Shown: positions 44,057 to 52,607 of the stretch, in pieces | Layout: every line of letters starts with the position of its first letter | Numbering within the stretch: the stretch's first letter is position 1 | Source of the DNA: Marinovum sp048263515 | Lineage (GTDB): Bacteria; Pseudomonadota; Alphaproteobacteria; Rhodobacterales; Rhodobacteraceae | Length of the DNA: 64,000 nucleotides | Assembly: GCF_048263515.1 (NCBI RefSeq) | Contig: NZ_JBLXEC010000022.1 | Location: 1-64,000, forward strand | Reading direction: 5' to 3' | The notes under the pieces: generated by a model | What the model was told of the DNA's origin: nothing | Seen by the model: only the letters and a program-made list of their open reading frames with translations | The model's database searches: none | Program-made: the position numbers and the translations under genes

Positions 44057-44593
44057 ATGGCCGGGTCAGTCAACAAAGTCATTCTCATCGGAAATCTCGG
44101 GCGCGACCCGGAAGTGCGGACATTTCAGAATGGCGGCAAGGTCTGCAATCTGCGCATCGCGACCTCGGAAAACTGGAAAGACCGCAACACCGGCGAGCGG
44201 CGCGAGCGTACCGAATGGCATTCGGTCGCCATCTTCAACGAGAACCTCGCGCGGCTGGCCGAGCAATATCTGCGCAAGGGTTCAAAGGTTTACGTCGAAG
44301 GCAAACTGGAAACCCGCAAGTGGCAGGACCAGTCCGGCCAGGACCGCTATTCCACCGAGGTGGTGCTGCGGCCCTTCGCCGGCGAGCTGACCTTCCTCGA
44401 CGGTCGTGACGGCGCTGCTGGCGGCGGCGGTGGCGGTGGCAGCTTCGGCGGCGGCGCCGGTGGTGGCAGCTTTGGCGGCGGCTACGACAGCGGTCCGCAG
44501 GATCAGGGCGGCTACGGTGGTGGCAGCCAGGGCGGCGGTCAAGGCGGCGGAACTCCGCCGAGCCGCGACATCGACGACGAAATCCCGTTCTGA
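44057..44593 (+). CDS. ssb: single-stranded DNA-binding protein
   Basis: A 178-aa SSB. The OB-fold (about 1-110) begins MAGSVNKVILIGNLGRDPE and includes RTEWHSVAIFNENLA; a Gly-rich linker (about 118-165) leads to the acidic interaction tip DDEIPF that recruits repair and replication proteins. ATG at 44057 has TTGGGGGC in front. The gene is immediately followed by the tandem repeat array. Confidence 0.96.
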   Translation: MAGSVNKVILIGNLGRDPEVRTFQNGGKVCNLRIATSENWKDRNTGERRERTEWHSVAIFNENLARLAEQYLRKGSKVYVEGKLETRKWQDQSGQDRYSTEVVLRPFAGELTFLDGRDGAAGGGGGGGSFGGGAGGGSFGGGYDSGPQDQGGYGGGSQGGGQGGGTPPSRDIDDEIPF

Positions 44594-45268
44594 GCCATCC
44601 CCCGGCGCGCGGTCTGCTGCGCGCCGGACCTGCGGCTGCCCAAGGGGTGCCGCTGCGACGCCTGTTCGGCGGCACTTTATATCAGCCAAACCCGGAAGAC
44701 CTCTGATCGAGGTGCTTGCCGCAGCCAAAGCGGCAACCCGTTGGGGCGGGCAGCCGCTGGCCCGGCGCCTTCGGCGTTGTTCGGGCTGCGAGAAGATTAC
44801 CCGTTTCGCTCTGTGATCTGAGGGCTTGCCCCTCAACGTCAGTCAATGGCCAGTCGGGTCAGTGGCTGCCCGCGGGATGCCGCTGCAACATCTGTTCAGC
44901 AGCGCTCTATCTAAGCAAAATCCAGAAGACCTCGGAGCGATGTGCCCACCTCAGCCAAAGCGGCAGCCCGGGGGGGCGGGCAGCCGCTGGCCCGGCGCCT
45001 TCGGCGCTGGTCGGGCTGCGAGAAGACCGCCTGTTTCGCTTTGTGATCTGAGGGTTTGACCGTCAGCGTCAACCATTGGGAGGCCGGGGCAGTGGCTGCC
45101 CGCGGGATGCCGCCTCAACATCTGTTCAGCAGCGTTTTATCTCAGCCAAATCCGGAAGACCTCTGAGCGATGCGCCCACCTCAGCCAAAGCGGCAGCCCG
45201 GGGGGCGGGCAGCCGCTGGCCCGGCGCCTTCGGCGCTGTTCGGGCCTCTCGTTGAAAGACCCATGCCC
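44594..45268. repeat. tandem array of about three 230-bp repeats (with dispersed-element cores)
   Basis: Three copies of the inverted-repeat-ended element start at 44630, 44860 and 45090, an exact 230-bp period. Each has a left arm CAGTGGCTGCCCGCGGGATG (first copy diverged), an inner part with the shared CAGCCAAAGCGGCAGCCCG, a right arm and a hairpin (CCCGGCGCCTTCGGCG). The spacer GCGAGAAGA...GTTTCGCTTTGTGATCTGAGGG is also repeated between copies. Short open frames over the repeats repeat the same peptide and are not taken as genes. No other content is seen in the ssb-sufE gap. Confidence 0.9.
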
Positions 45269-45679
45269 TCAGGCCGCCTCTGCCGCCCGTTCGCGGATCC
45301 GCTCCACCATCGCCCGCAACCCGTTCGACCGCTGCGCCGACAGATGATCGTTGAGCCCCAGCCGCGCCAGCTCGCCCCCGGCGTCGACGGCAGGCACCTC
45401 ACCCACCGGCACCCCGTTATAGAGCGCCCGCAGCACGGCGATCAGCCCGCGCACTATCATCGCGTCGCTGTCGCCGTCGAAATGGAACCGGTCGCCCTCG
45501 GGCCGGATGTGCAGCCAGACCTGGCTGGCACAGCCATCGACCTTGGTCGCCGGCACCTTCAGCGCGTCATCGAGGGGCGCCATGTCGCGGCCCTTCTCGA
45601 TCACGTAGCGATAGCGGTCTTCCCAGTCCTCGAGGAATTCGAAATCCTCGACAATCTCTTCAAATGCAGCGCTGGCCAT
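45269..45679 (-). CDS. sufE: SufE-family sulfur acceptor protein
   Basis: A 136-aa SufE. The acceptor Cys is C50 in KVDGCASQVWL, followed by FDGDSDAMIVRGLIAVLRALYNG typical of the family. It takes persulfide sulfur from a SufS-type cysteine desulfurase for Fe-S cluster assembly; suf operon genes are not in the window. ATG at 45679 has GGAGGGG before it, and a short upstream extension is dismissed. The terminal repeat copy is adjacent to the stop. Confidence 0.92.
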   Translation of the reverse strand: MASAAFEEIVEDFEFLEDWEDRYRYVIEKGRDMAPLDDALKVPATKVDGCASQVWLHIRPEGDRFHFDGDSDAMIVRGLIAVLRALYNGVPVGEVPAVDAGGELARLGLNDHLSAQRSNGLRAMVERIRERAAEAA

Positions 45680-45797
45680 AACCCCTCCGATGCAACTGCC
45701 CCTCACCTAGGGAGCCAAATGCCAAAGGTCCAGCGGCAATCGCTTTTCAACCCGCAGCCAATGCGCTAACCCAAGGCAAAGACAAAGGGAGTGACCC

Positions 45798-46304
45798 ATG
45801 CGCAAACTGGTTCTGGCATCACTGGTGGTGACAACCTCGCTGGCCGGCTGCGCCACGGTGCGCGAGTCGCGGGTCAATCCCTTCAACTGGTTCGGCCGCA
45901 GCCAGTCGGTCGAGGTCTCCCCCGGCGAGAGCGAGGTCAACACCCTGATCCCCGAACGCCGCGCCTTTTTCGGCAAGCGCGATGCGCCGCCCTACGCCGG
46001 CGAGCTGGTGGAACAGGTGACCGAGCTGCACGTCCGCCGCGTCGGTGGCGGCGCGCTGATCGAGGTGTCGGGCGTGCTGACCTCAATCGAAGGCTTCGAC
46101 GTGCGGCTGATCCCGGTCGAGGATGGCGATGCCGGCACGTTGAGCTATGAATTCCGCGCCGTTCAGCCGCAATACGGCACAGGCGTCGGCAATGCCCATG
46201 CCCGCGCGGTCACCGCTGCGGTCAAGCTGACCGATCAGGAACTGGCCGGGGTGCAGACCATCCGCGTGCTGGCGCGGAACAATATTCGCAGCGCACAGCG
46301 CTGA
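45798..46304 (+). CDS. lipoprotein of unknown function
   Basis: A 168-aa protein with a signal peptide and lipobox LAGC at residues 15-18, so it should be lipid-anchored. The rest is soluble and includes NPFNWFGRSQSVEVSP, LIPERRAFFG and beta-rich sequence (VRRVGGGALIEVSGVL). I recognise no named family. The ribosome-binding site GGGAGTG is 8 bp upstream. Divergent from sufE; a terminator follows. Confidence 0.82.
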   Translation: MRKLVLASLVVTTSLAGCATVRESRVNPFNWFGRSQSVEVSPGESEVNTLIPERRAFFGKRDAPPYAGELVEQVTELHVRRVGGGALIEVSGVLTSIEGFDVRLIPVEDGDAGTLSYEFRAVQPQYGTGVGNAHARAVTAAVKLTDQELAGVQTIRVLARNNIRSAQR

Positions 46305-46332
46305 GGTCAGGCCAGGAAGTCAGGCAAAAATC

Positions 46333-46355
46333 AGGGGGCCCGAGGCCCCCTTTTT
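46333..46355. terminator. terminator between the lipoprotein gene and rnd
   Basis: Stem AGGGGGCC paired with GGCCCCCT, loop CGA, with a following T-run on the plus strand and a preceding A-run for the minus-strand rnd transcript. Confidence 0.85.
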
Positions 46356-46359
46356 CGTG

Positions 46360-47517
46360 TCAGAGCTCGACGATCTGCACGTCGTTGCCGCGCACGGTCA
46401 GCGCCACCTTGCCATCGCAAAGCCGCAGCGCATCGCGGCCAAAGACCTCGTGCCGCCAGCCGCGCAGCGCCGGCACATCCCGCAACCCCGCCGCCAGCGC
46501 ATCGAGGTCCGAGGACGGCGCCACAAGGCGCGAGGCCACATCGCTGGCCTCGGTCTTGGCCTTGAGCAGCACCCGCAGAAGATCGGCCAGCGCCGGGTTG
46601 ACCTGCAGCTTGTCGCGCGAACGGTCGATTTCGGGCATGTCCTCGGGCGGGCAGTTCAGCCCGGCCTTGACCGCCTCGAGGATGCCATCGGCGATCTCGC
46701 CGCGCCGCGCCTCGCGCAACAGCAGCCGCGAACGGCTGAGATCGGCGGCCGAGGTCGGCTTGGTCGATGCCAGCTCGAGCATGGCGTCGTCCTTGAACAC
46801 CCGGTTGCGCGGGATGTCCTTGGTCTGGGCATAGGATTCGCGGAACTTGGCCAGTTCCCGCACGATGGCGAGGAATTTCGGCGTGGTGGTGCGGGTGCGC
46901 ACCCGCTGCCAGGCCTCTTCCGGCCGCATGATATAGGTTTCCGGGTCCTCGAGGATCGACATCTCCTCTTCGACCCAGGGCGCGCGGCCGGTCTTTTCCA
47001 GCTTGGCAGCGAGGAATTCGTAGATCGTGCGCAGATGCGTCACGTCAGCCAGAGCGTATTTCTGCTGCGCCTCGGTCAGCGGACGGCGCGACCAGTCCGT
47101 GAAACGCGAGGTCTTGTCGAGCCCCTGACGCGCGATCGAGCGCACCAGCTTTTCATAGCCCACCTGCTCGCCAAAGCCGCAGACCATGGCGGCGACCTGG
47201 GTGTCGAACAGCGGATGCGGGATCACCCCGGCATCGACAAAGAAGATCTCGAGATCCTGGCGCGCGGCATGGAAGACCTTGACCACGTTGCTGTCGCGGA
47301 AGAGCTCGTACATCGGCTCGAGCGAGAGGCCCTCGACCAGCGGATCGATCAGCGCGGCGGTGCTGTCGTCCTTGCCGGGCATGGCCATCTGGACAAGGCA
47401 CAGTTTCGAATAATATGTGCGCTCTCTCAGAAACTCGGTGTCCACAGTGACATAACGTTCCTGACGCGCAGCTGTGCAAAATTCGGCCAGTTCCGCAGTC
47501 GTCGTGATGATACGCAT
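46360..47517 (-). CDS. rnd: ribonuclease D
   Basis: A 385-aa DEDD exonuclease. ExoI motif VTVDTEFLRE with D26 and E28, ExoII NVVKVFHAARQDLEIFF and ExoIII QQKYALADVTHLRTIY (with a Tyr-box) precede an HRDC-like C-terminal region. It trims tRNA and other RNA 3' ends. ATG at 47517 is preceded by AAAAGGG. Followed 82 bp on by purN on the same strand. Confidence 0.95.
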   Translation of the reverse strand: MRIITTTAELAEFCTAARQERYVTVDTEFLRERTYYSKLCLVQMAMPGKDDSTAALIDPLVEGLSLEPMYELFRDSNVVKVFHAARQDLEIFFVDAGVIPHPLFDTQVAAMVCGFGEQVGYEKLVRSIARQGLDKTSRFTDWSRRPLTEAQQKYALADVTHLRTIYEFLAAKLEKTGRAPWVEEEMSILEDPETYIMRPEEAWQRVRTRTTTPKFLAIVRELAKFRESYAQTKDIPRNRVFKDDAMLELASTKPTSAADLSRSRLLLREARRGEIADGILEAVKAGLNCPPEDMPEIDRSRDKLQVNPALADLLRVLLKAKTEASDVASRLVAPSSDLDALAAGLRDVPALRGWRHEVFGRDALRLCDGKVALTVRGNDVQIVEL

Positions 47518-47598
47518 AGGCGCCCTTTTTCTTCTTTTCGCGCTCCCTCTAGACCAACATATGTTTTAAAAGTCGGGATGAAAAGAGTGTGCGATCTC

Positions 47599-48180
47599 TT
47601 ATGATTGCCGGAGGTTTTCGCAGAATTGGCGCAAAACTTCCGGATAAAGCCTGTGTTCCTCGACAAGAACCCGCGCCGCAAGGCTGTCAGCCGTGTCGCC
47701 GGGGGCAATTGCCACAGATGTCTGACCCAGAACCGGGCCGTCATCAAGCTCTGGCGTGACCAGATGCACCGAACAGCCGGCCTCGGCATCGCCGGCGGCC
47801 AGCGCCCGCGCATGGGTGTCGAGGCCCTTGTACTTGGGCAGAAGCGAGGGATGGATGTTGAGCATGCGCCCCTGCCAGCGGGTCACGAACTCCGCCGTCA
47901 ACACCCGCATGAAGCCGGCAAGGCAGATCACATCCGGCTTCGCCGCTTCAAGCGCTGCCTGAAGTTCAACCTCGAACCCCTTGCGATCCTTGCCAAAGGG
48001 GCGGTGATCCACAACAGCTACAGGGATGCCGCGGGCGCGGGCCTTGTCCAGCCCGCCGGCCTCGGGCCGGTTCGACAGCACCAGACAGGGCCGCGCCGGG
48101 TGATCGCCGGTCATGCTGTCGACCAGCGTCACCATGTTCGATCCGCCGCCAGAGATCAGGATGGCGACGCGCAGGCTCAT
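47599..48180 (-). CDS. purN: phosphoribosylglycinamide formyltransferase
   Basis: A 193-aa GART enzyme transferring the formyl group from 10-formyltetrahydrofolate to GAR in purine synthesis. Catalytic Asn and His lie in MLNIHPSLLP (N108, H110) with the Asp in ELDDGPVLGQ (about 146). The phosphate loop ISGGGSNM opens the protein. It overlaps purM by 4 bp. Confidence 0.96.
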   Translation of the reverse strand: MSLRVAILISGGGSNMVTLVDSMTGDHPARPCLVLSNRPEAGGLDKARARGIPVAVVDHRPFGKDRKGFEVELQAALEAAKPDVICLAGFMRVLTAEFVTRWQGRMLNIHPSLLPKYKGLDTHARALAAGDAEAGCSVHLVTPELDDGPVLGQTSVAIAPGDTADSLAARVLVEEHRLYPEVLRQFCENLRQS

Positions 48181-49229
48181 GCAAGCGTCCCGCGATAGCG
48201 CACACCTTCACCTTGGGTCACATGGCCCAGAGCATGCACCCGCTCGCCGGCGGCGATCAGCACCTTGATGATCTCGCTGCCGCGATCGGCGTCGACCACC
48301 AGGATCATGCCGATGCCAGAGTTGAAGGTCTTGAGCATCTCGGCCTCGGCCAGACCACCGGTTTCGGCGAGCCATTGGAAGACCGGCGGCAGCTCCCAGG
48401 AATCGAGGTCGATCTCGGCGCCCTGCCCTTCGTCCAGCACCCGCGGCAGGTTCTCGGTCAGACCGCCGCCGGTGATATGGGCCAGGGCATGCACGCCGCC
48501 GGCGCGCACCGCTTCGAGCGCCTGTTTGACATAAAGCCGCGTCGGTGTCAGCAGCGCCGCGCCCAGCGTGCCCTCGCCCCACGGGCACTCGTCGTCCCAG
48601 CCAAGGCCGGAAACTTCGACAATCTTGCGCACCAGGCTGTAGCCGTTGGAATGCACGCCGTCGCTGGCAAGGCCAAGCAGGACATCGCCCACCTTGACTC
48701 CGTCGGGCAGCGCCGTGCCCCGTTCCATCGCGCCCACGGCAAAGCCCGCCAGGTCGAAATCGCCTTCGGTGTACATGCCGGGCATCTCGGCGGTCTCACC
48801 GCCGATCAGCGCGCAGCCGGAGCGATGACAGCCCTCGGCAATGCCTTCGATGATCCGCGCGGCGGTCTCGGTCTCGAGCTTGCCGGTGGCGAAGTAGTCG
48901 AGAAAGAACAGCGGTTCGGCGCCCTGGCAAACCAGATCATTGACGCACATGGCAACAAGGTCGATGCCCACACCGTCGACCTCGCCGGTGTCGATGGCAA
49001 TGCGCAGCTTGGTGCCGACGCCATCGGTGGCGCCCACCAGGATCGGGTCGTTATAGCCCGCGGCCTTGAGGTCGAAGAGCGCGCCAAAGCCGCCCAGCCC
49101 CGACATCACGCCGGGCCGCGCCGTGCGTTTTGCCGCGGGTTTGATCCGCTCGACGAGCGCATTGCCCGCGTCGATATCCACACCGGCCTGGCTGTAGGTC
49201 AGCCCCGTCTTGCCGTTCTCAGCGCTCAT
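48177..49229 (-). CDS. purM: phosphoribosylformylglycinamidine cyclo-ligase
   Basis: A 350-aa AIR synthetase, ATP-dependent, closing the imidazole ring. The family blocks are LTYSQAGVDIDAGNALVERIK near the start, GVGTKLRIA, MCVNDLVCQGAEPLFFLDY, GGETAEMPGMY and HITGGGLTENLPRVL. It begins purM-purN, the usual arrangement, with a promoter presumably in the 110-bp gap before tRNA-Ile2. Confidence 0.97.
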   Translation of the reverse strand: MSAENGKTGLTYSQAGVDIDAGNALVERIKPAAKRTARPGVMSGLGGFGALFDLKAAGYNDPILVGATDGVGTKLRIAIDTGEVDGVGIDLVAMCVNDLVCQGAEPLFFLDYFATGKLETETAARIIEGIAEGCHRSGCALIGGETAEMPGMYTEGDFDLAGFAVGAMERGTALPDGVKVGDVLLGLASDGVHSNGYSLVRKIVEVSGLGWDDECPWGEGTLGAALLTPTRLYVKQALEAVRAGGVHALAHITGGGLTENLPRVLDEGQGAEIDLDSWELPPVFQWLAETGGLAEAEMLKTFNSGIGMILVVDADRGSEIIKVLIAAGERVHALGHVTQGEGVRYRGTLA

Positions 49230-49340
49230 CGCCCGCTCCGTCCTGTCAACTGGTCTGAGCCCGGTTAAAACATCACGCCCGAAGGCGCAATCTGAAAGCC
49301 TTGACGCTCCCGCCGTGGCTGGATAATCCCACCCTCAGGC

Positions 49341-49417
49341 GGGCCTGTAGCTCAATTGGTTAGAGCAGAGCGCTCATAACGCTTTGGTTGCGGGTTCAAG
49401 TCCTGCCGGGCCTACCA
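49341..49417 (+). tRNA. tRNA-Ile2 (anticodon CAU, lysidine type)
   Basis: A full 77-nt cloverleaf with encoded CCA: acceptor GGGCCTG paired to CGGGCCT (a G-U at 1-72), D stem GCTC/GAGC, anticodon stem GAGCG/CGCTT with loop CTCATAA, T-arm GCGGG TTCAAGT CCTGC. The CAU anticodon also belongs to Met tRNAs, but body and variable loop (TTTGGTTGC) resemble tRNA-Ile2, whose C34 is modified to lysidine by TilS. tRNA-Met is the alternative. Confidence 0.8.
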
Positions 49418-49526
49418 CGCCGCCTCGCCTGTCAGACCCCGAAATTGCCGCGCTGCAACAAACGGTGCCTTGTGCAAGCCCGCCGCGCAATTGACGTGGC
49501 GTCACCTACGCAGGTTGCGCAATTTT

Positions 49527-49555
49527 TTTACATTTCTACTCCTGATTGATATAAC
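49527..49555 (+). promoter_or_regulatory. sigma-70-type promoter of the sensor kinase gene
   Basis: TTTACA (49527-49532) and TATAAC (49550-49555) are separated by exactly 17 bp and lie about 45 bp before the ATG at 49599. Both boxes differ from consensus by one base. Confidence 0.75.
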
Positions 49556-49598
49556 TTCGACGTGCTTACGAAAACGGTAGCCGAGAGTTTGTTGCGTC

Positions 49599-51197
49599 AT
49601 GAAATCAACCGATCCTCGGCAAACCCTCATCGCTGTCGTTCCCACCCTCCTCGTGGTCATCGCCATCGAGGCCGGGCATCACTTCGGGCCCTGGCTGCCG
49701 ATCCCTTATCTGCTGCTGGTTGTGGCGGCGATGTATGCCGGCGTGACCGGCGGCCGCTTTGCCGGGGCGCTGGCCGGGATGATCGGCGCCGGCCAGCTGC
49801 TGCATGCGCATGTGGTCGGCATCGGCCCCGAGGCGGTGACCTCTTCGCTGCCGCAGACGCTTGGATCGATGGCGATCTTCATCCTTATCGGCTACATGAC
49901 CGGCCGCATCGCCGATCAGCGTAACGCATTGATCGACAAGCGGATCGAGGAGCAGCGGCGCGAGCAGGAACAGCCCCTCCTGCTGGCCGCCAAGATTGCC
50001 AAGCTGGGCTATTACATCTGGGACACGGTCAACGATCAGCCGGTGGTTGTCTCTGACCAGCATGCCCGCAACCACGGCACCAGCGTCGAGGGGTTCCTCA
50101 GGACCGTCACCACGCTCAGCAGCGCCATCACCCTCGTCCATCCCGAAGACCGCGCCAGGGTCATCGCCGGTTACAAAGAGGCGCGCAATGGCCTGCCCGT
50201 TACGGTGGAATATCGCGTTGCGACCGGCAGCGACACCAAGTGGATTCGCACCATCGTCCAGCCACAGACGGATGACAGCGGCCGCGTGGTGCGTGAGATC
50301 TGCGCCTCGCTCGACATCACCGATCAGAAGACCAACGAGAGGCTCTTTGCCGAGGCGCAGCGCCTGGATTCCGTCGGTCGACTTACCGCCGGAATTGCGC
50401 ATGATTTCAACAATATACTGACCGTTGTTACCGGGGGACTTGAGCTGTCGCGCTATGACAGCACCAGCGCCGATCAGCACCGTCTGCTGACCGAGGCGCT
50501 CGACGCGGCCTCGCGCGGGGCCAAGCTGACCAAGCAGTTGCTGGCCTTCGGTCGCCGCTCGATGCTGGCGCCCGAGGCGCTGGACGCCAACCTGGTGATC
50601 AACCGGATGGACACGCTGTTTCGTCGCACGCTGCCCTGCAACATCAAGGTCAGGACCCGGCTGGACTGCGATCTTCCGGCGGTCAAGGCCGACCCGATCC
50701 AGCTGGAAAGCGCGCTTCTGAACCTTGCCATCAACGCCCGCGACGCCATGCCCGAGGGCGGCGCGCTCGAGGTCGAAACGCGCCATCAACGGGTGACCGA
50801 GCCCGCAGGTGGCAGCGGCCCGGAGCCCGGGGATTACGTGGTGATTTCGGTCTCGGACACCGGCACAGGCATTAGCGAAGACGCTCAGGCCCGTGTGTTC
50901 GAGCCCTTCTACACCACCAAGCCGATCGACAAGGGATCGGGGCTCGGCCTGCCGATGGTCTATGGCTTCATCGCGCAGTCCGGCGGGCATATCACGCTGA
51001 AGAGCCAGCCCGGCGAAGGCACGACGGTGGAGATGTACTTCCCTGCCGCCGAGGCGGTGGCGTCTGACAGCGCCGAAGAGCCCGTGCACTTGGCGCCGCC
51101 AGCGCCCGCGCCGCTCGCCGAGATCGGCTTGCTGATCGAAGACCCGTCCGCCTGGCGAGAGGACAGAACGCGGCAGAGCGCCGACATCCGCAATTGA
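49599..51197 (+). CDS. membrane sensor histidine kinase with PAS domain
   Basis: A 532-aa kinase. Membrane helices at about 9-24, 34-50 and 52-70, with a further hydrophobic segment about 85-100; a PAS domain about 130-245; HisKA with phospho-His H268 in GIAHDFNNILTVV; ATPase with NLAINARDAMPEGG (N-box), VSDTGTGI and GSGLGLPMVYGF. This is the variant usually found in hybrid kinases. The C-terminus LAEIGLLIEDPSAWREDR resembles the first strand of a receiver domain but stops there, so the receiver may be lost. Partner unknown. Confidence 0.87.
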   Translation: MKSTDPRQTLIAVVPTLLVVIAIEAGHHFGPWLPIPYLLLVVAAMYAGVTGGRFAGALAGMIGAGQLLHAHVVGIGPEAVTSSLPQTLGSMAIFILIGYMTGRIADQRNALIDKRIEEQRREQEQPLLLAAKIAKLGYYIWDTVNDQPVVVSDQHARNHGTSVEGFLRTVTTLSSAITLVHPEDRARVIAGYKEARNGLPVTVEYRVATGSDTKWIRTIVQPQTDDSGRVVREICASLDITDQKTNERLFAEAQRLDSVGRLTAGIAHDFNNILTVVTGGLELSRYDSTSADQHRLLTEALDAASRGAKLTKQLLAFGRRSMLAPEALDANLVINRMDTLFRRTLPCNIKVRTRLDCDLPAVKADPIQLESALLNLAINARDAMPEGGALEVETRHQRVTEPAGGSGPEPGDYVVISVSDTGTGISEDAQARVFEPFYTTKPIDKGSGLGLPMVYGFIAQSGGHITLKSQPGEGTTVEMYFPAAEAVASDSAEEPVHLAPPAPAPLAEIGLLIEDPSAWREDRTRQSADIRN

Positions 51198-51244
51198 GGC
51201 AGAACGTCAAAAGTTGCAAACAAACCTCTGAAAACAGGGTAGTT

Positions 51245-52561
51245 TCACCGTGCGACGACGATATCCGCCTGCAGCCCGCCCAGGGTCTCTGACGCCCCCA
51301 ACCGCAGCGTGCCGCCATGCGCCCGTGCGATATCGGTGGCAATCGCCAGCCCGAGCCCCACACCCGGCGCCCTGTTCTGGTTGCGAGAGCTGTCAAGTCG
51401 CACGAAGGCCCGCGTCGCGGCCGCGCGCATGTCCTCGGGGATACCGGGCCCGTCATCCTCGACACGAATGCGCAGCGAAGTGCCGGACAGCCTCACGCTG
51501 ACCCTGCAGTTCGTCCCGTAGCGCGTTGCATTCTCGATCAGATTTTCCACCGCCCGCCGGATCGCCCCGGGCCGCAGCGCCACCTGACCGGCGCCTTCGA
51601 CCTCGCCCAGGGTGACCGGCTTTTCCGCCCGCTGGGCATCCTCGACGATCTGCTGCACCAGGGCGATCGGATCGACCATGTCCGGCTCGGTCTCTTCGGC
51701 ATTGCCGCGCACGAAGTCGAGGAATTCGTCCAGCATCCGCTCCATCTCGCGCACGTCACGCTGGAGGTCGATCACCTCGTCGTCGTCGAGCATCGACAGC
51801 CCCAGCTTGAGCCGGGTCAGCGGCGTACGCAGATCGTGGCTCACCCCCGAAAGCAGCAGCGTCCGCTGTTCGATCTGCCGCTCGATCCGCGCCCGCATGT
51901 CGAGAAAGGCGTGCCCCGCCGCCCGCACCTCGTTGGCCCCGCCCGGCGAATAGGGCACCACCCGCCCGCGGCCAAAGGCCGAAGCCGCATCCGCCAGCCG
52001 GGTGATCGGCCGCAGCTGGTTGCGCAGGTAGATATAGGCGATCGGCGTCATGATCAGGCTGAACAGGAACATGTTGAGAATCAGCTGATGCGGGTTCGAG
52101 GCCGAGACGCCCTTGCGGTCGAAGCGCAGCTTCAGCACCCCCTGCGGCAGCTCGAGGTAGACCAACGTATCGCGGTCGTTGGGCAGGTCGATGGCGGCGA
52201 TTCCGTCCAGCTCGCTGCGCAATTCTCGGATCACCACCAGCCCGGACAGGTCGAACCAGCGACGGCTGTCCTCTGCCGGCGCCGCCTCCTGCCAGGACAG
52301 CGTGTAGTCCAGCGCGCTGGCCAGCGGCTGCATCGCTGCAAGGGCGGCGTCGCGGTCCGCCACCCCCTCGGCCTGTGCCGAGATCAGCCGGATCTCGTCA
52401 CGCACCGAGCGGGTGAGCTGTTCCGTCACCCCCTCGAAATGGCGCTGGACAAAGATCACCGTGACCACCAGTTGCAGGGTCACCACCGGCAGCACCAATA
52501 TGAGCGCGGCGCGGCCATAGAGGCTGCGCGGCATATAACGTTTGAGCCATTCGAACGACAT
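51245..52561 (-). CDS. EnvZ-like sensor histidine kinase
   Basis: A 438-aa membrane kinase. Helices at about 17-38 and 160-180 frame a periplasmic sensor domain; then a HAMP region (RNQLRPITRLADAASAFG), HisKA with H242 in GVSHDLRTPLTRLKL, and the ATPase domain with NLIENATRYG, DDGPGIP and GVGLGLAIATDIARAHGG. The HisKA block is the EnvZ type. Its OmpR-type partner is not next to it in this window. It is convergent with the kinase above. Confidence 0.9.
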   Translation of the reverse strand: MSFEWLKRYMPRSLYGRAALILVLPVVTLQLVVTVIFVQRHFEGVTEQLTRSVRDEIRLISAQAEGVADRDAALAAMQPLASALDYTLSWQEAAPAEDSRRWFDLSGLVVIRELRSELDGIAAIDLPNDRDTLVYLELPQGVLKLRFDRKGVSASNPHQLILNMFLFSLIMTPIAYIYLRNQLRPITRLADAASAFGRGRVVPYSPGGANEVRAAGHAFLDMRARIERQIEQRTLLLSGVSHDLRTPLTRLKLGLSMLDDDEVIDLQRDVREMERMLDEFLDFVRGNAEETEPDMVDPIALVQQIVEDAQRAEKPVTLGEVEGAGQVALRPGAIRRAVENLIENATRYGTNCRVSVRLSGTSLRIRVEDDGPGIPEDMRAAATRAFVRLDSSRNQNRAPGVGLGLAIATDIARAHGGTLRLGASETLGGLQADIVVAR

Positions 52562-52607
52562 GGGTAAGGCTTATCCGGTCATTTCGTAGCTTAGAAGGAA
52601 AACCCGC

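Noticed and set aside
44716..45059. Short plus-strand frames in the repeat array
   Set aside because: They encode the same peptide because they lie on the tandem repeat; no ribosome-binding site and not independent genes.
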